Assembly (NCBI RefSeq): GCF_049647105.1
Contig: NZ_JBARWZ010000016.1
Location: 1-64,000 of the forward strand
Length of the DNA stretch: 64,000 nucleotides
Reading direction: 5' to 3'
DNA from: Actinophytocola sp049647105
GTDB lineage: Bacteria; Actinomycetota; Actinomycetes; Mycobacteriales; Pseudonocardiaceae
Shown here piece by piece: positions 39,968-48,767 of the stretch (the stretch's first letter is position 1; the number at the start of each line of letters is the position of its first letter). Both the position numbers and the translations under genes were made by a program. The notes below the pieces were generated by a model. That model was not told the origin of the DNA and ran no database searches. It saw only the letters and a program-made list of their open reading frames with translations.

Positions 39968-40731
39968 GCCGGCACGCGTCCACGGAACTGCTGCGCGGCT
40001 ACGCGGGCGGGGACGACCTCGCGACCGACGTCGTGTGGGCGGTCGAGGTACATCTGGAAACCTGCGCGGACTGCCGGGCACGGCTCGCCGCCGAGGCGGA
40101 CTCGGTCACGCCGCTGCTCGACCAGGTCTGGGCGGACCTCGAACCGGCGCAGGCACCGGCACCGGTGCGCCGCGGCCGGTGGCTCGTCACCTGGGCCACG
40201 CCCGTGATGGGGCCGTGGCTGGCGATGACCGTCCTGGTCGCTCTGTTCGCGCTGCTCGCCGACCTGCTCATCCCCCCGCCGCTCCCGTCGCTCGCCCTGC
40301 TGCTCGCACCGATCGCGCCGGTGGCAGGGGTCGCGGCGGCGTGGGCACGCGCACTCGACCCGGCCCACGAGCTGGTCGCGGCCACGCCGAGGGCCGGGCT
40401 GTACCTGGTGCTGCGCCGCACGCTCGCGGTGCTAATGGTGGTGATCCCGCTCATGGCGGTCGCCACCCTGACCTCACCGTTGCGGTGGCTCCTGCCCTGC
40501 CTGGCCTTCACGGTGGCCACGCTCGCGCTCGGGAGCTTCGTCGGCGTGCGCCACGCCGCGGCCGCGCTCATCGGCGGTTGGGCGGCGCTGGTGATCGGGC
40601 CGAGCCTCGTCACGGCACGGCCACCGGTCGTGCTCGAACCGGCCGCACTGGGGATCTGGGCGGCCGTCCTCGTGGCGGGCGTGGCCGTCCTCGCGCTGCG
40701 CGCCACCGTCTACACGCGACTCGAGAACTAA
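39964..40731 (+). CDS. Membrane-bound zinc-finger anti-sigma factor
   Basis: A 255-residue protein with an N-terminal ZAS-type domain (HLETCADCRARL, the H-x3-C-x2-C signature, near residues 28-39) followed by six hydrophobic segments from about residue 75 to the end (WLAMTVLVALFALLADLL; LAVLMVVIPLMAVATL; AVLVAGVAVLAL). The start overlaps the sigma gene by 4 bases (ATGA). It should hold the sigma factor inactive at the membrane. The extensive membrane part is more than the single helix usual in ZAS proteins, so it may itself sense the signal. Confidence 0.9.
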   Translation: MSRHASTELLRGYAGGDDLATDVVWAVEVHLETCADCRARLAAEADSVTPLLDQVWADLEPAQAPAPVRRGRWLVTWATPVMGPWLAMTVLVALFALLADLLIPPPLPSLALLLAPIAPVAGVAAAWARALDPAHELVAATPRAGLYLVLRRTLAVLMVVIPLMAVATLTSPLRWLLPCLAFTVATLALGSFVGVRHAAAALIGGWAALVIGPSLVTARPPVVLEPAALGIWAAVLVAGVAVLALRATVYTRLEN

Positions 40732-40745
40732 AGGGAGACAACGAC

Positions 40746-41525
40746 ATGCCTCGCATGGTCGGTACGGACGAGGTCGCGCCGACGACCTATCCGTTCGAGA
40801 TTCACGCGCAGGGCCTGCGGGTCCGGGCCGGGCGGCGGATGGCGGTCGACGGGGTCGACCTGTCGCTCACCTCGGGCGTCCACGGGCTGCTCGGCCCCAA
40901 CGGCGCAGGCAAGACCACGCTGATCCGCGCGCTCGCGACGGTGCTGCGCCCGGCGGGTGGCGAGCTGGACCTGCTCGGTGGCGCGGACCTGCGTGCGGTG
41001 CGCCGCAGGCTCGGCTACCTGCCACAGGAGTTCGGCTACTACCGCCGGTTCACGGTGCGCGAGTTCGTCGAGTACATGGCGTGGCTCAAGGAGATGCCGA
41101 AGGCGAGCGTGCCAGACGCGGTGCAGCGCGCGATCGAACGGGTCGGTCTCACCGACCGGGCCGACGACAAGCTGAAGACGCTGTCCGGTGGCATGGTGCG
41201 GCGGGCGGGCATCGCACAGGCGATCGTGAACGACCCGGCGATCCTTCTTCTCGACGAGCCAACCGCCGGGCTCGACCCGGCGCAGCGCATGCAGTTCCGG
41301 ACGCTGCTGAAGGAGTTCGCCGCCGACACGTGCGTCATGGTGTCCACGCACCTCGTCGAGGACGTGGCCGCCGCGTGGACCGACGTGCTGCTGCTCGACG
41401 CCGGACGGGTCGTGTTCCAGGGCGCGGCGGGCGAACTCGCGGCCAAGGGCACGGACGCCGACGCGGGCGACAGCCCGATGGAACGCGGCTACTCGGCGGT
41501 GCTGGCGAGTGGTGGTGCGCGATGA
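40746..41525 (+). CDS. ABC transporter ATP-binding subunit
   Basis: A 259-residue ATPase from ATG 40746 with AGGGAG 8 bases upstream. Walker A GLLGPNGAGKTTLI is near residue 48, signature LSGGMVRRAGIAQA near 145, and Walker B ILLLDEPTAGLD near 168, followed by the H-loop STHLVEDV. The PNGAGKTT and GMVRR (in place of GQ.QR) pattern is typical of drug/lipid/antibiotic exporters of the CcmA/DrrA group. It is expressed with the ECF sigma/anti-sigma pair and the next two membrane genes. Confidence 0.94.
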   Translation: MPRMVGTDEVAPTTYPFEIHAQGLRVRAGRRMAVDGVDLSLTSGVHGLLGPNGAGKTTLIRALATVLRPAGGELDLLGGADLRAVRRRLGYLPQEFGYYRRFTVREFVEYMAWLKEMPKASVPDAVQRAIERVGLTDRADDKLKTLSGGMVRRAGIAQAIVNDPAILLLDEPTAGLDPAQRMQFRTLLKEFAADTCVMVSTHLVEDVAAAWTDVLLLDAGRVVFQGAAGELAAKGTDADAGDSPMERGYSAVLASGGAR

Positions 41526-42838
41526 TCCTGCGCACCGAACTGCGGCGCTCCACCGCACCCGTGCTGGGCATCGGCCTGGTGGTCTTCTCGCTCGGCCTCA
41601 TCTACTCGCTGACCGGACCGTGGGTCCACGGCACCGCGCAGTGGAACGAGGAGTGGACCGGGCTCGCCCAGTGGACCCGTTACCTGACAGTGTTCCTGTG
41701 GCCGCTGGTGCTGGGAGCCGGTGCGTGGCAAGGACTTCGAGACCACCGGGCGCGGGTGACCGAGCTGTTCTCGACCGCGCCCCGGACCACGTGGCGGCGA
41801 CTGCTGCCGACAGTGGGCGCGCTCGCGATCGCGCTGAGTGCCGCCTACGTGGTGCTCCTGATCGTCGGCGGCGTGCAGGTGGCGAGGACCGCGACCTACT
41901 TCCACCTGAAGTGGCTGCCGGTCGCCGGGGTGATGGTGCTCGCGCTGGTCGGCATCGCGTTGCTGGGCTTCGGGATCGGCCGGCTCCTGCCGTCGCTCGT
42001 CACGCCGCCGGTGCTCGCGGTCGCCGCGCTCGCCGCGCAGATCGCGGTGATCCCGCACGGGTGGATGCTGCTGCTGACGCCCGCGTTCGCGGCGCCCGAC
42101 GTCACCGCGTTCACCACGGTGGCCCTGCCCGTCACGCTCGCGCAGGCCCTGTGGTTCACGGGGATCGGCGCGACCGGCTTCGTGCTGGCGCTCGCCGTGC
42201 GGGCACGGACCCGGCTCGCCGCGCTCCTGCCGGTGGCGGTGGCCGCCGCCGTGACCGTGCCCGTACTGTCCGGAGTGGATGGTCCGGTGGTAGCCGACGC
42301 GGACGCGATGGCCCTGGTGTGCGACGAGGACGGGCCACGCGTGTGCGTCCGCCACGTCCACGCCGACTACCTGCCGACGCTCACCGGCCCGGCGCGGGAA
42401 GCCCTGGCACTGATGGCAAAGCTCCCGTCACCACCGACGTCCGTCGTGGAGTACCCGGACCGGGGCGACTACGAGCCGGAGTCGATGGACGTGGCCCCGT
42501 TCTTCTTCGGCACCAAGCGGCTCACCGACCCGGAGCAGATCAAGCTCGCCGTCCTCGCGGGCGCGGGCACCCCGCTGTGCGTGAACGGGCCCGGCTGGGG
42601 CGGCTCGACCGACTCGCTCACCGCACGGGTCGTCACGGCGTCGTGGTTCACCGGGGAGCTCGCGCCGGTGCCCGGCACCCTCGAGGTGTGGGACGTGCTG
42701 GCGGACGAGGCCCGCGCGACGTGGCGGGAACTGCGGGCACTGCCCCCTGCCGAGCAGGCGGCACGGGTGGCCGCGTTCCGGGTCGACTCGCTCGACTGCG
42801 ACGGTCGCGGTGACATGCCCACGCTGGAACTGCCGTGA
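41522..42838 (+). CDS. ABC transporter membrane subunit with soluble C-terminal domain
   Basis: A 438-residue protein starting at ATG 41522, overlapping the ATPase stop (ATGA). The N-terminal 250 residues hold six or seven hydrophobic helices (VLGIGLVVFSLGLIYSL; YLTVFLWPLVLGAGAW; AYVVLLIVGGV; GFGIGRLLPSLVTPPVLAVA). The last about 190 residues are hydrophilic and contain several cysteines (VCDEDGPRVCVRH; GTPLCVNGPGW), probably an extracytoplasmic folded domain. It is the permease partner of the ATPase. The transported substrate is unknown. Confidence 0.88.
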   Translation: MILRTELRRSTAPVLGIGLVVFSLGLIYSLTGPWVHGTAQWNEEWTGLAQWTRYLTVFLWPLVLGAGAWQGLRDHRARVTELFSTAPRTTWRRLLPTVGALAIALSAAYVVLLIVGGVQVARTATYFHLKWLPVAGVMVLALVGIALLGFGIGRLLPSLVTPPVLAVAALAAQIAVIPHGWMLLLTPAFAAPDVTAFTTVALPVTLAQALWFTGIGATGFVLALAVRARTRLAALLPVAVAAAVTVPVLSGVDGPVVADADAMALVCDEDGPRVCVRHVHADYLPTLTGPAREALALMAKLPSPPTSVVEYPDRGDYEPESMDVAPFFFGTKRLTDPEQIKLAVLAGAGTPLCVNGPGWGGSTDSLTARVVTASWFTGELAPVPGTLEVWDVLADEARATWRELRALPPAEQAARVAAFRVDSLDCDGRGDMPTLELP

Positions 42839-43413
42839 GGTGGCTCGTCCTTTACGTGCGGTCGCGACGGCTCGCGTCGACCACGGGGGTCGCGCTCGCG
42901 GCGGTCGCCGCGCTGGGCGGGCTCGCCGCCGCGGCCGATTCGGGACTCACCCGGGTGGTGCTCGCGTTGTTCGCGGTCACGGTGGTGGTGTCGGTGGCGG
43001 CGACCTCGCTCGCGGGCCATGACATCGGCCTGGAGCGGACGGCGGCGCTGGGCTGGCGGGTGCGCAGAACGGTCCACACGGTGACGATCGGCGCCGCGGC
43101 GGCGGGGGCGGTGGCGACACTGGGGGTGGCCACCGACGTGCCGGCGGACATGGTGGTACGCAACGCGATCGGGCTGACCGGCCTCGCCGCGCTGGGTGTC
43201 GCCGTGCTGGGTGGCGGGCTCGCGTGGTGCGTGCCGATGGCGTGGACGGTCGGCGGGGTGACCGCGATCCTCGCGACGCGGACCCCGCCCGCGCCACTGC
43301 TGACGTGGCTCGTCCAGCCCGGGGACTCCTGGGCCGCCACGGTCGCCGCGTACGTGCTCGGCGCGACCGGACTCACGACCTACGCACTGGCGGGACCGTC
43401 CACAAGAAACTAA
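42835..43413 (+). CDS. Integral membrane protein of the sigma/ABC operon
   Basis: A 192-residue protein with about five hydrophobic helices (VALAAVAALGGLAAAAD; VVLALFAVTVVVSVAATSL; TIGAAAAGAVATLGVAT; LGVAVLGGGLAWCVPMAW). The GTG 42835 start overlaps the permease stop (GTGA), so it is translationally coupled and is probably a second transmembrane subunit. No family is recognised. It converges on the AraC-type gene with a 4-base overlap. Confidence 0.82.
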   Translation: MRWLVLYVRSRRLASTTGVALAAVAALGGLAAAADSGLTRVVLALFAVTVVVSVAATSLAGHDIGLERTAALGWRVRRTVHTVTIGAAAAGAVATLGVATDVPADMVVRNAIGLTGLAALGVAVLGGGLAWCVPMAWTVGGVTAILATRTPPAPLLTWLVQPGDSWAATVAAYVLGATGLTTYALAGPSTRN

Positions 43414-44153
43414 TAGCGCCGGGCGTACCAGGTGGGTGGTTCGCCGAACATGCTCTTGAAGTCGCGGATGAAGTGGCCCTGGTCCGCGTAGCCGAGGTCG
43501 GCGGCGAGACCTGCCCAGTCGATCTCGCCGCCCGCCGCCATCCGTTCGGTCACCTCGTGCAGGCGGTAGCGGCGGATCACCCACTTGGGCCCGATGCCGA
43601 CGTACTCGGCGAAGAGCCGCTGCACCCCGCGCACACTCATCCCGAGTTGCTCGGCGAGCGTCTCGACCCTGGTCACGTCCGGACCCTCCGCGATGGCGGC
43701 CACCGCGTCGGCGGCGGCGAACGCGCGCGGGTCCGGTTCCGGCAAGCGGTCGAGCAGGAACCGTTCGACCGCCGCCGCGTCCGGCTGGTCCGGCACGTCC
43801 GGCCCGAACACGTCGGTCGCCGGCACGACCCTGTCGGTGATCGTCGAGACCGGCGCGCCGAGGAACGGGCGGAAGCAGCCGGGCCGGAACGCGACGCCGA
43901 ACACGTGCCCCTCGCCTGCCAGGACCTTGATCCGGTGGCCACTGACCACGCCGTTGACGTTCGCGCGGCCACCCTCGAACGACAGGTGCACGTTCGGGTA
44001 CGGGACGATCTTCTGCCGGTAGGGCTCCTCGTAGTCCCAGTCCACGACCCAGTACCGCGCGACCCAGGGCCGCAGTGCCTCGGCCGGTTCCGGGTACGCG
44101 TGCCGCTGGTACTTCGTCCACGCGTTCCCGACCTCGCGGACATCCCGTCGCAC
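43410..44153 (-). CDS. AraC-family transcriptional regulator
   Basis: A 247-residue regulator. The N-terminal domain (residues 1-130: ALRPWVARYWVVDW, YPNVHLSFEGG, FGVAFRPGCFRPFLG) matches the DUF6597-type sensor common in actinobacterial AraC proteins. The C-terminal double helix-turn-helix is LAEQLGMSVRGVQRLFAEYV and GLAADLGYADQGHFIRDF with the terminal FGEPPTWYARRY motif. Targets are unknown; the divergent TIGR03086 gene is 63 bases away and may be controlled. Confidence 0.92.
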   Translation of the reverse strand: MRRDVREVGNAWTKYQRHAYPEPAEALRPWVARYWVVDWDYEEPYRQKIVPYPNVHLSFEGGRANVNGVVSGHRIKVLAGEGHVFGVAFRPGCFRPFLGAPVSTITDRVVPATDVFGPDVPDQPDAAAVERFLLDRLPEPDPRAFAAADAVAAIAEGPDVTRVETLAEQLGMSVRGVQRLFAEYVGIGPKWVIRRYRLHEVTERMAAGGEIDWAGLAADLGYADQGHFIRDFKSMFGEPPTWYARRY

Positions 44154-44216
44154 GCCAGGAGTCTATGTCGCGTTCGTCCAATACCGCCCGCCCGGCGCAG
44201 GCCTAGCCTCGCCGCC

Positions 44217-44768
44217 ATGTCACACATGTCCACCGCGGCCGGCGCACTGGCCGACGTCGTCAGCGCCATCGAGTCCGAGCAGCTCGCGAACCCGACGCCG
44301 TGCGCCGAGTTCGATGTGCGGGAGCTGGTCCACCACCTGCTGTACTGGGGTCCGTCGCTGGAAGGCGCCGCTCGCAAGGAGTCCGTGTCGCCGTCCGATG
44401 TGGAGGTCGCGGACTGGCGCGGCGCGCTGCTCGCACAGTTGACCCGCACGGTCGACGCGTGGACGCCCGCGTCCGCGTGGGACGGCATGACGGGCATGGG
44501 GCCCGCCAAGATGGTCGGCGAGATGATCGTCGGCGAGCTGGTCGTGCACGCGTGGGATCTCGCGCGAGCCACCGGGCAACCGCTTGACCTGCCGGACGAC
44601 CTGCTCACGTACGTGCACGACGGGGTGGCGGCCGGCGCGGACCAGGGCCGGGAGATGGGGCTCTACGGGCCGGAGGTGCCGGTGCCATCGGACGCGCCGG
44701 TGCTGGACCGGATCCTCGGGCTGACCGGCCGCGACCCGGCGTGGGCCGGTGCCGTCACGGTCCCCTGA
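44217..44768 (+). CDS. TIGR03086-family (DinB/mycothiol maleylpyruvate isomerase-like) protein
   Basis: A 183-residue four-helix-bundle protein from ATG 44217. The signature TPCAEFDVRELVHHLLYW near residues 28-45 and the EMIVGELVVHAWDLARATGQ helix near 105-125 place it in the TIGR03086 branch of the DinB/MDMPI superfamily; histidines in HHL and HAWD are the likely metal ligands. Members are thought to be thiol (mycothiol)-dependent, but substrates are mostly unknown. It overlaps the convergent sigma factor gene by 14 bases. Confidence 0.87.
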   Translation: MSHMSTAAGALADVVSAIESEQLANPTPCAEFDVRELVHHLLYWGPSLEGAARKESVSPSDVEVADWRGALLAQLTRTVDAWTPASAWDGMTGMGPAKMVGEMIVGELVVHAWDLARATGQPLDLPDDLLTYVHDGVAAGADQGREMGLYGPEVPVPSDAPVLDRILGLTGRDPAWAGAVTVP

Positions 44769-45978
44769 GGTTCCGCGCGAGTTCGGCCGCCTTCATCCTC
44801 AGGTAGCGCTGCTCCTGCGATGACTGGGTGCGGCGCGCGGCCTCCTGGTACGCGGGAAGCGCGCCATCGACGTCGCCCGACATCTCCAGCAGGTACGCCC
44901 GCACCGCGTGAAGCCGGTGGTGGTCGGTCAGCCGCTTGTCCCGCGCCAGGTCCTCGACCATCCTCAGCGCGGACGTCGGGCCGTGGACCATGGCGACCGC
45001 CACCGCGTGGTTGAGCGCGGCCATCGGACTGCCGGTCATCTCGGTGAGCACCCCGTACAGCGCCTCGATCTGCGGCCAGTCCGTCTCGCCTGCCGAGCGC
45101 GCCTCGTCGTGGAGCGCGGCGATCGCGGCCTGCAGCTGGTACGGCCCGGACGGGCCCGCCGACATCGCGGCGGTCACCAGCTCGACACCCTCGTCGATGA
45201 AGTCCTTGTGCCACCGTGCGCGGGCCTGCTCGGCGAGCGGGATCAGCACACCGTCGGGCCCGACGCGGGCGTCGCGGCGGGCGTCGGTCAGCAGCATCAG
45301 CGCGAGCAGCCCTGCCACCTCGCCATCGAGCGGCATCAGCCGGTGGACGATGCGGGTCAGCCGTATTGCCTCCCGGGACAACTCTGCGCGGTAGGCCGAC
45401 GGACCCGCCGTGCTCGCGTAGCCCTCGGTGAAGATCAGGTACAGCACCCGCAGCACGGCCGCGAGCCGCTCGTCACGGTCGGCCGGCATGCGGAACGGCA
45501 CCCCGCTCGCCTTCACCCGCTGCTTGGCGCGGGTGATGCGCTGCGCCATCGTCGGCTCGGACACCAGGAAGGACCGTGCGATCTCGACCGTGGTGAGACC
45601 GGCGACCGCCCGCAGCGTGAGTGCGATCTGGTGCGCCCGAGGCAGCGCCGGGTGGCAGCACATGAACAGCAGGATCAGCGTGTCGTCGGCGTCCTCCTCG
45701 TCGGCGGCGGGCGCGGCGGCGGGCAGCTTCCACGTGTCCTCCCGGCGCTGCCGGGCCTGCTCGTTGCGCAGCAGGTCGGTGAGCCGCCTGGCCGCGACCG
45801 TGATCAGCCACGCCTTCGGCCCGTCGGGCACGCCGCTGTCCGGCCACGTCGTGGCCGCCGCGATCAGCGCCTCCTGCACCGCGTCCTCCGCGGCATCGAA
45901 GTGGCCGTAGCGGCGGACGACCGCGCCGAGGACCTGCGGCGCGAGGTCACGCAGCAGGCCATCGGTCGCGGCGGTCAC
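44755..45978 (-). CDS. ECF42-type sigma factor with C-terminal extension (DUF6596)
   Basis: A 407-residue sigma-70-like protein. Region 2 is VRRYGHFDAAEDAVQEALIAA and GPKAWLITVAARRLTDLLR; region 4 is LPRAHQIALTLRAVAGLTTV then EIARSFLVSEPTMAQRITRAK. The about 220-residue C-terminal extension is helical (TPR-like), as in the ECF42 group. GTG 45978 overlaps the stop of the YCII gene (GTGA). YCII-ECF42 pairs are the hallmark genomic context of this sigma group in actinobacteria. The extended upstream frame is a shadow of YCII. Confidence 0.92.
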   Translation of the reverse strand: MTAATDGLLRDLAPQVLGAVVRRYGHFDAAEDAVQEALIAAATTWPDSGVPDGPKAWLITVAARRLTDLLRNEQARQRREDTWKLPAAAPAADEEDADDTLILLFMCCHPALPRAHQIALTLRAVAGLTTVEIARSFLVSEPTMAQRITRAKQRVKASGVPFRMPADRDERLAAVLRVLYLIFTEGYASTAGPSAYRAELSREAIRLTRIVHRLMPLDGEVAGLLALMLLTDARRDARVGPDGVLIPLAEQARARWHKDFIDEGVELVTAAMSAGPSGPYQLQAAIAALHDEARSAGETDWPQIEALYGVLTEMTGSPMAALNHAVAVAMVHGPTSALRMVEDLARDKRLTDHHRLHAVRAYLLEMSGDVDGALPAYQEAARRTQSSQEQRYLRMKAAELARNLRGP

Positions 45979-46394
45979 GACGTGATGTCCTCCATGCCGT
46001 CGATCAGCGGCCGGATGTCGACGTAGCCGCGTGCCTGGACGTGGGCGGGCACGGGGGTGGCCGCCAGCTTGGCGACGATCTCGGTGGCCCGGTCGTAGCT
46101 CACGCAGTCGACGATGGTGAGGCCGACGACCACCTCGGCGGTCTCCGCGTACGGACCGTCGGTCACCACGGTCTCCCCGTTCTCGACGCCGACCCGCCGG
46201 GTCAGCACGGGCGCGGCAAGGCCGTGGGCCGCGACGAACTCGCCGGACTCCACCAGTTCGTTCGTCCACCTGCCCATGTACTCACCGAGCGCGGCGACCT
46301 CGTCCGGGGTCCATGCCCGGCCCGCCTCGCCGTCCTTGCCCGCCATCGCGTCGTAGTCGGCCTGGGACGCGTAGTGGAGGATCATGTACTTCAC
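45975..46394 (-). CDS. YCII/DGPF-domain protein paired with ECF42 sigma
   Basis: A 139-residue small protein from GTG 46394, which has CAGGAG upstream. It contains KYMILHYASQADYDAM at the N-terminus and the DGPF-like motif VTDGPYAETAEVVVGL near residues 70-85, typical of the YCII superfamily. The family is dimeric with a conserved His/Asp centre; its biochemical role is unknown. It is always linked to ECF42 sigma genes and is thought to modulate that response. Confidence 0.9.
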   Translation of the reverse strand: MKYMILHYASQADYDAMAGKDGEAGRAWTPDEVAALGEYMGRWTNELVESGEFVAAHGLAAPVLTRRVGVENGETVVTDGPYAETAEVVVGLTIVDCVSYDRATEIVAKLAATPVPAHVQARGYVDIRPLIDGMEDITS

Positions 46395-46485
46395 GGTGCT
46401 GCTCCTGTCACGGTGTCGAAAGCTGTGTCGCCCGGAACGTCGAGGCCGTCCCAACGCCCCACGACACCATCTTTTGTGACGCCAG

Positions 46486-47447
46486 TCACATCGGATTCGG
46501 CACCCGGTCGTGGGCCGCCAGCCATTCGAGTGCCTCCCGGACGGCCTGGAGCGAGCTGTACCTGGGCTGGTAGCCGAGCAGCCGCACCGCCTTCGCGATG
46601 CTGCTGTTCGGGCTGTGCGCGATGTGGTCCCAGGTCAGCTCGGCGGCCGACGGCGCCACCGTCTCCCGCCACCGCTCCCACGGCAGGAACGCGAGGTTCG
46701 CCTCCCGCCCGTACCAGCCCGCGACACTCTCGGCGAAGCCACGCAGGGTCAGCGCGGCGGACGACACGACGTGGAAGCTCTCCCCCACCGCGACCGACCG
46801 GTTCGCCATCGCCGAGGTGAACGACTGGGCGACGTCGTCGGCGTGCACGTGGTGCAGCGTCTCCAGGCCGGGTTCGGCAGCGCGACCTCCTCGCCACCGG
46901 CGAGCCTGCGGTACACGTCGAGGTCGAGGTTGCCTGCCGGGTTGATCGGCACCCAGCCAGGCCCGCTGATGTGCCCGGGGTGCAGCAGGGTCGCGGGGAA
47001 ACCGTGCCTGCGTGCCTGGTCGAGCAGGTACGCCTCGATCTCCGCCTTCCGCACGCCGTAGTCGCCGAACGGGCGGCGCGGCGCATCTTCCGTGGTGGGC
47101 ACCGCCACGCTCGGGCCGTGGATCCAGATCGTGCCGCAGTGCAGGAAGTGCTGGACGCGCCCGGCGAGCGCCTCGACCAGGTGCCGGGCACTGGCCGCGG
47201 TGAAGCAGATCAGGTCGATCACCACGTCCGGTTCGAGGTCGCGGACCCGGGCGCCGAACGTGCCCGCCGCCTCCTCCTCGGCCCGGTCCGCGACCACCGT
47301 GGTGACCGCCGACCACGCCCCGTCCTGCCGGTACGGCGTCGCCTTGCCCCTGGTCAGGACCGTCACCTCGTGCCCGGCCGCGACCAGCCGGGGCACGAGG
47401 TAGCCGCCGATGTGCCCGGTGCCGCCGAGCACCACAACGTGTGTCAT
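46486..47447 (-). pseudogene. NAD-dependent epimerase/dehydratase, frameshifted
   Basis: The N-terminal part (ATG 47447) has the Rossmann GGTGHIGGYLVPRL motif at residues 8-21, then FLHCGTIWIHGPS and DYGVRKAEIEAYLL (the short-chain dehydrogenase Y-x3-K). At about 46872 the frame changes: one phase reads GGEEVALPNP then nonsense, while the next phase continues GLETLHHVHADDVAQSF and on to the stop at 46486. One missing base in the run giving LPNP-G would restore about 320 residues. It is either recently inactivated or a sequencing error. The substrate is a nucleotide sugar or small ketone, not assignable. Confidence 0.85.
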
Positions 47448-47460
47448 GCCGCGATCGTGC

Positions 47461-47661
47461 TCAGTCCCCGATGCCGATGTCCAGCGCTGCCAGCAGGTCC
47501 GGATCGGCCAGCAGCTCCAGCCGGGTGACCGTCTCGCCGTCGAACGTGAACCGGACCGCGACGCGGACCCTGCCGCGCGGCGCCCACACCGCGCCGGGCA
47601 GCGCGAGCTTCGCGTCACGTGCCCGGCCCGCGAAGTCGCGGGCGAGGTCACCATCGGGTGC
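47461..47661 (-). pseudogene. Remnant of an NTF2-like / SigJ C-terminal domain
   Basis: About 66 codons resemble the C-terminal SnoaL/NTF2-like domain of SigJ-type sigma factors or related proteins: VRVAVRFTFDGETVTRLELL then ADPDLLAALDIG. No start codon, upstream domain or ribosome site is present; the frame beyond 47661 loses similarity. It lies 13 bases upstream of the epimerase gene on the same strand. I regard it as a gene end left by a deletion. Confidence 0.4.
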
Positions 47662-47725
47662 GTCGGCACCCCGCACACGCCGTCGCGCCCGGCTGGTGCG
47701 AGACCGACGATGGGCCCGATCTCTC

Positions 47726-47881
47726 GGCGCGGAATTGTCGGTGGAGGCGGTTACCGTCTCGGCGGGCTCGTTGCTGGCCGACGAAGAGCGGCACGCGGCG
47801 GCACGACGGCTCGCCGAGGAGATCGCGGCGCTGCCGTCCCCTTCGGACATCGCCGTCCGGCTGCCCACCCTGATCCCGTGA
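47726..47881 (+). pseudogene. C-terminal remnant resembling a glycosyltransferase end
   Basis: About 51 codons, ending at a stop at 47881, read VEAVTVSAGSLLADEERHAA then ARRLAEEIAALPSP, a pattern like the C-terminal helix of macrolide-type (MGT) glycosyltransferases. Nothing upstream in the frame supports a catalytic domain. Together with the minus-strand remnant it marks a deletion or recombination joint between the epimerase and ridA-like genes. Assignment is tentative. Confidence 0.35.
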
Positions 47882-47889
47882 GGAGGACC

Positions 47890-48258
47890 ATGCGCGCCGA
47901 GTACCCGTCCGGCGGCGACTTCGAGGACGTGTACGGCTACAGCCGTGCCGTCCGCGTCGGCGACCACGTCCACGTCGCCGGGACCTGCGCCCGCGACCTC
48001 GACGGCACCGACACCTATGTGCAGGCGAAGGAAGCGCTGTCGATCATCGAGACCGCACTGAAGGAGGCGGGCAGCGGCCCGGCTGCCGTGGTGCGGACCG
48101 TGACGTACGTGACCGACATCGGCGACAGGTTACTTGTGGCCAGGGCGCACGCCGAGATGTTCGGTGACGTGCGCCCGGCGGCCACCCTCGTCGAGGTCCG
48201 CGCACTGCTCGACCCGCGCATGAGGGTAGAGATCGAGGCCTATGCGATCGAGACCTGA
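47890..48258 (+). CDS. RidA (YjgF) family protein
   Basis: A 122-residue protein from ATG 47890 with a perfect AGGAGG 4 bases upstream. GYSRAVRVGDHVHVAGTCAR at residues 13-32 and VVRTVTYVTD, then PAATLVEVRALLDPRMRVEIEAYA contain the RidA signature including the conserved arginine and glutamate. RidA proteins deaminate reactive enamine/imine intermediates, protecting PLP enzymes, though subfamily members vary. It converges on the YceI gene with a 19-base overlap. Confidence 0.93.
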   Translation: MRAEYPSGGDFEDVYGYSRAVRVGDHVHVAGTCARDLDGTDTYVQAKEALSIIETALKEAGSGPAAVVRTVTYVTDIGDRLLVARAHAEMFGDVRPAATLVEVRALLDPRMRVEIEAYAIET

Positions 48259-48767
48259 GTCGCGGAAAGCGACAGCGAGAACCGCAACCGCCTGCCGGTC
48301 ATGCCCTTCGCCGCCGTGATGCCCCACGCATAGCGGTCCACCTCCGCGGTGGCCCGCAGCCGCAGCTTGCCGTCGAGCACGCGAACCTCGTCGATCCGCA
48401 CGTCGAGCGGCTCGGTGCGGCCTCGCACGGTCAGCGTGCCGCGCAGTGTCCAGCCACCGTCGCGGACCACGCCGGTCGCCGTGAACGTGATGTCCGGGTG
48501 CTGTGCGACGTCGAGGTACTGCCCGGACCGCACGGTGTTGTCACGTGCGGAGAGGCCGGTGTCGAAGCTGTCGGCGGCGATGGTGGCGCGCACCGTCGAC
48601 GTCTCGGCCGGCGAGGCGACGTGCACGAGGCCTTCGCGGAGCGCGAAGGTGCCGCGTACGGGCGCGAGCCCGAACAGGTGCCGGGTCGCGAACGAGATCG
48701 TCGACTCGCCCGGCTCGATGCGGTACGCGCCCGCGGTGGGGACCTCCACGGTCTCAGTGCTGGTCAT
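48240..48767 (-). CDS. YceI-family protein
   Basis: A 175-residue lipocalin-like protein from ATG 48767. The family pattern is present: AYRIEPGESTISFATRHLFG, then PVRGTFALREG, FDTGLSARDNTVRSGQYLDV, ITFTATGV and LTVRGRTEPLDV. No signal peptide is visible, so it is likely cytoplasmic. YceI proteins bind isoprenoids in studied cases; the ligand here is unknown. It overlaps the upstream methyltransferase gene by 14 bases and is cotranscribed with it. Confidence 0.92.
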   Translation of the reverse strand: MTSTETVEVPTAGAYRIEPGESTISFATRHLFGLAPVRGTFALREGLVHVASPAETSTVRATIAADSFDTGLSARDNTVRSGQYLDVAQHPDITFTATGVVRDGGWTLRGTLTVRGRTEPLDVRIDEVRVLDGKLRLRATAEVDRYAWGITAAKGMTGRRLRFSLSLSATQVSIA

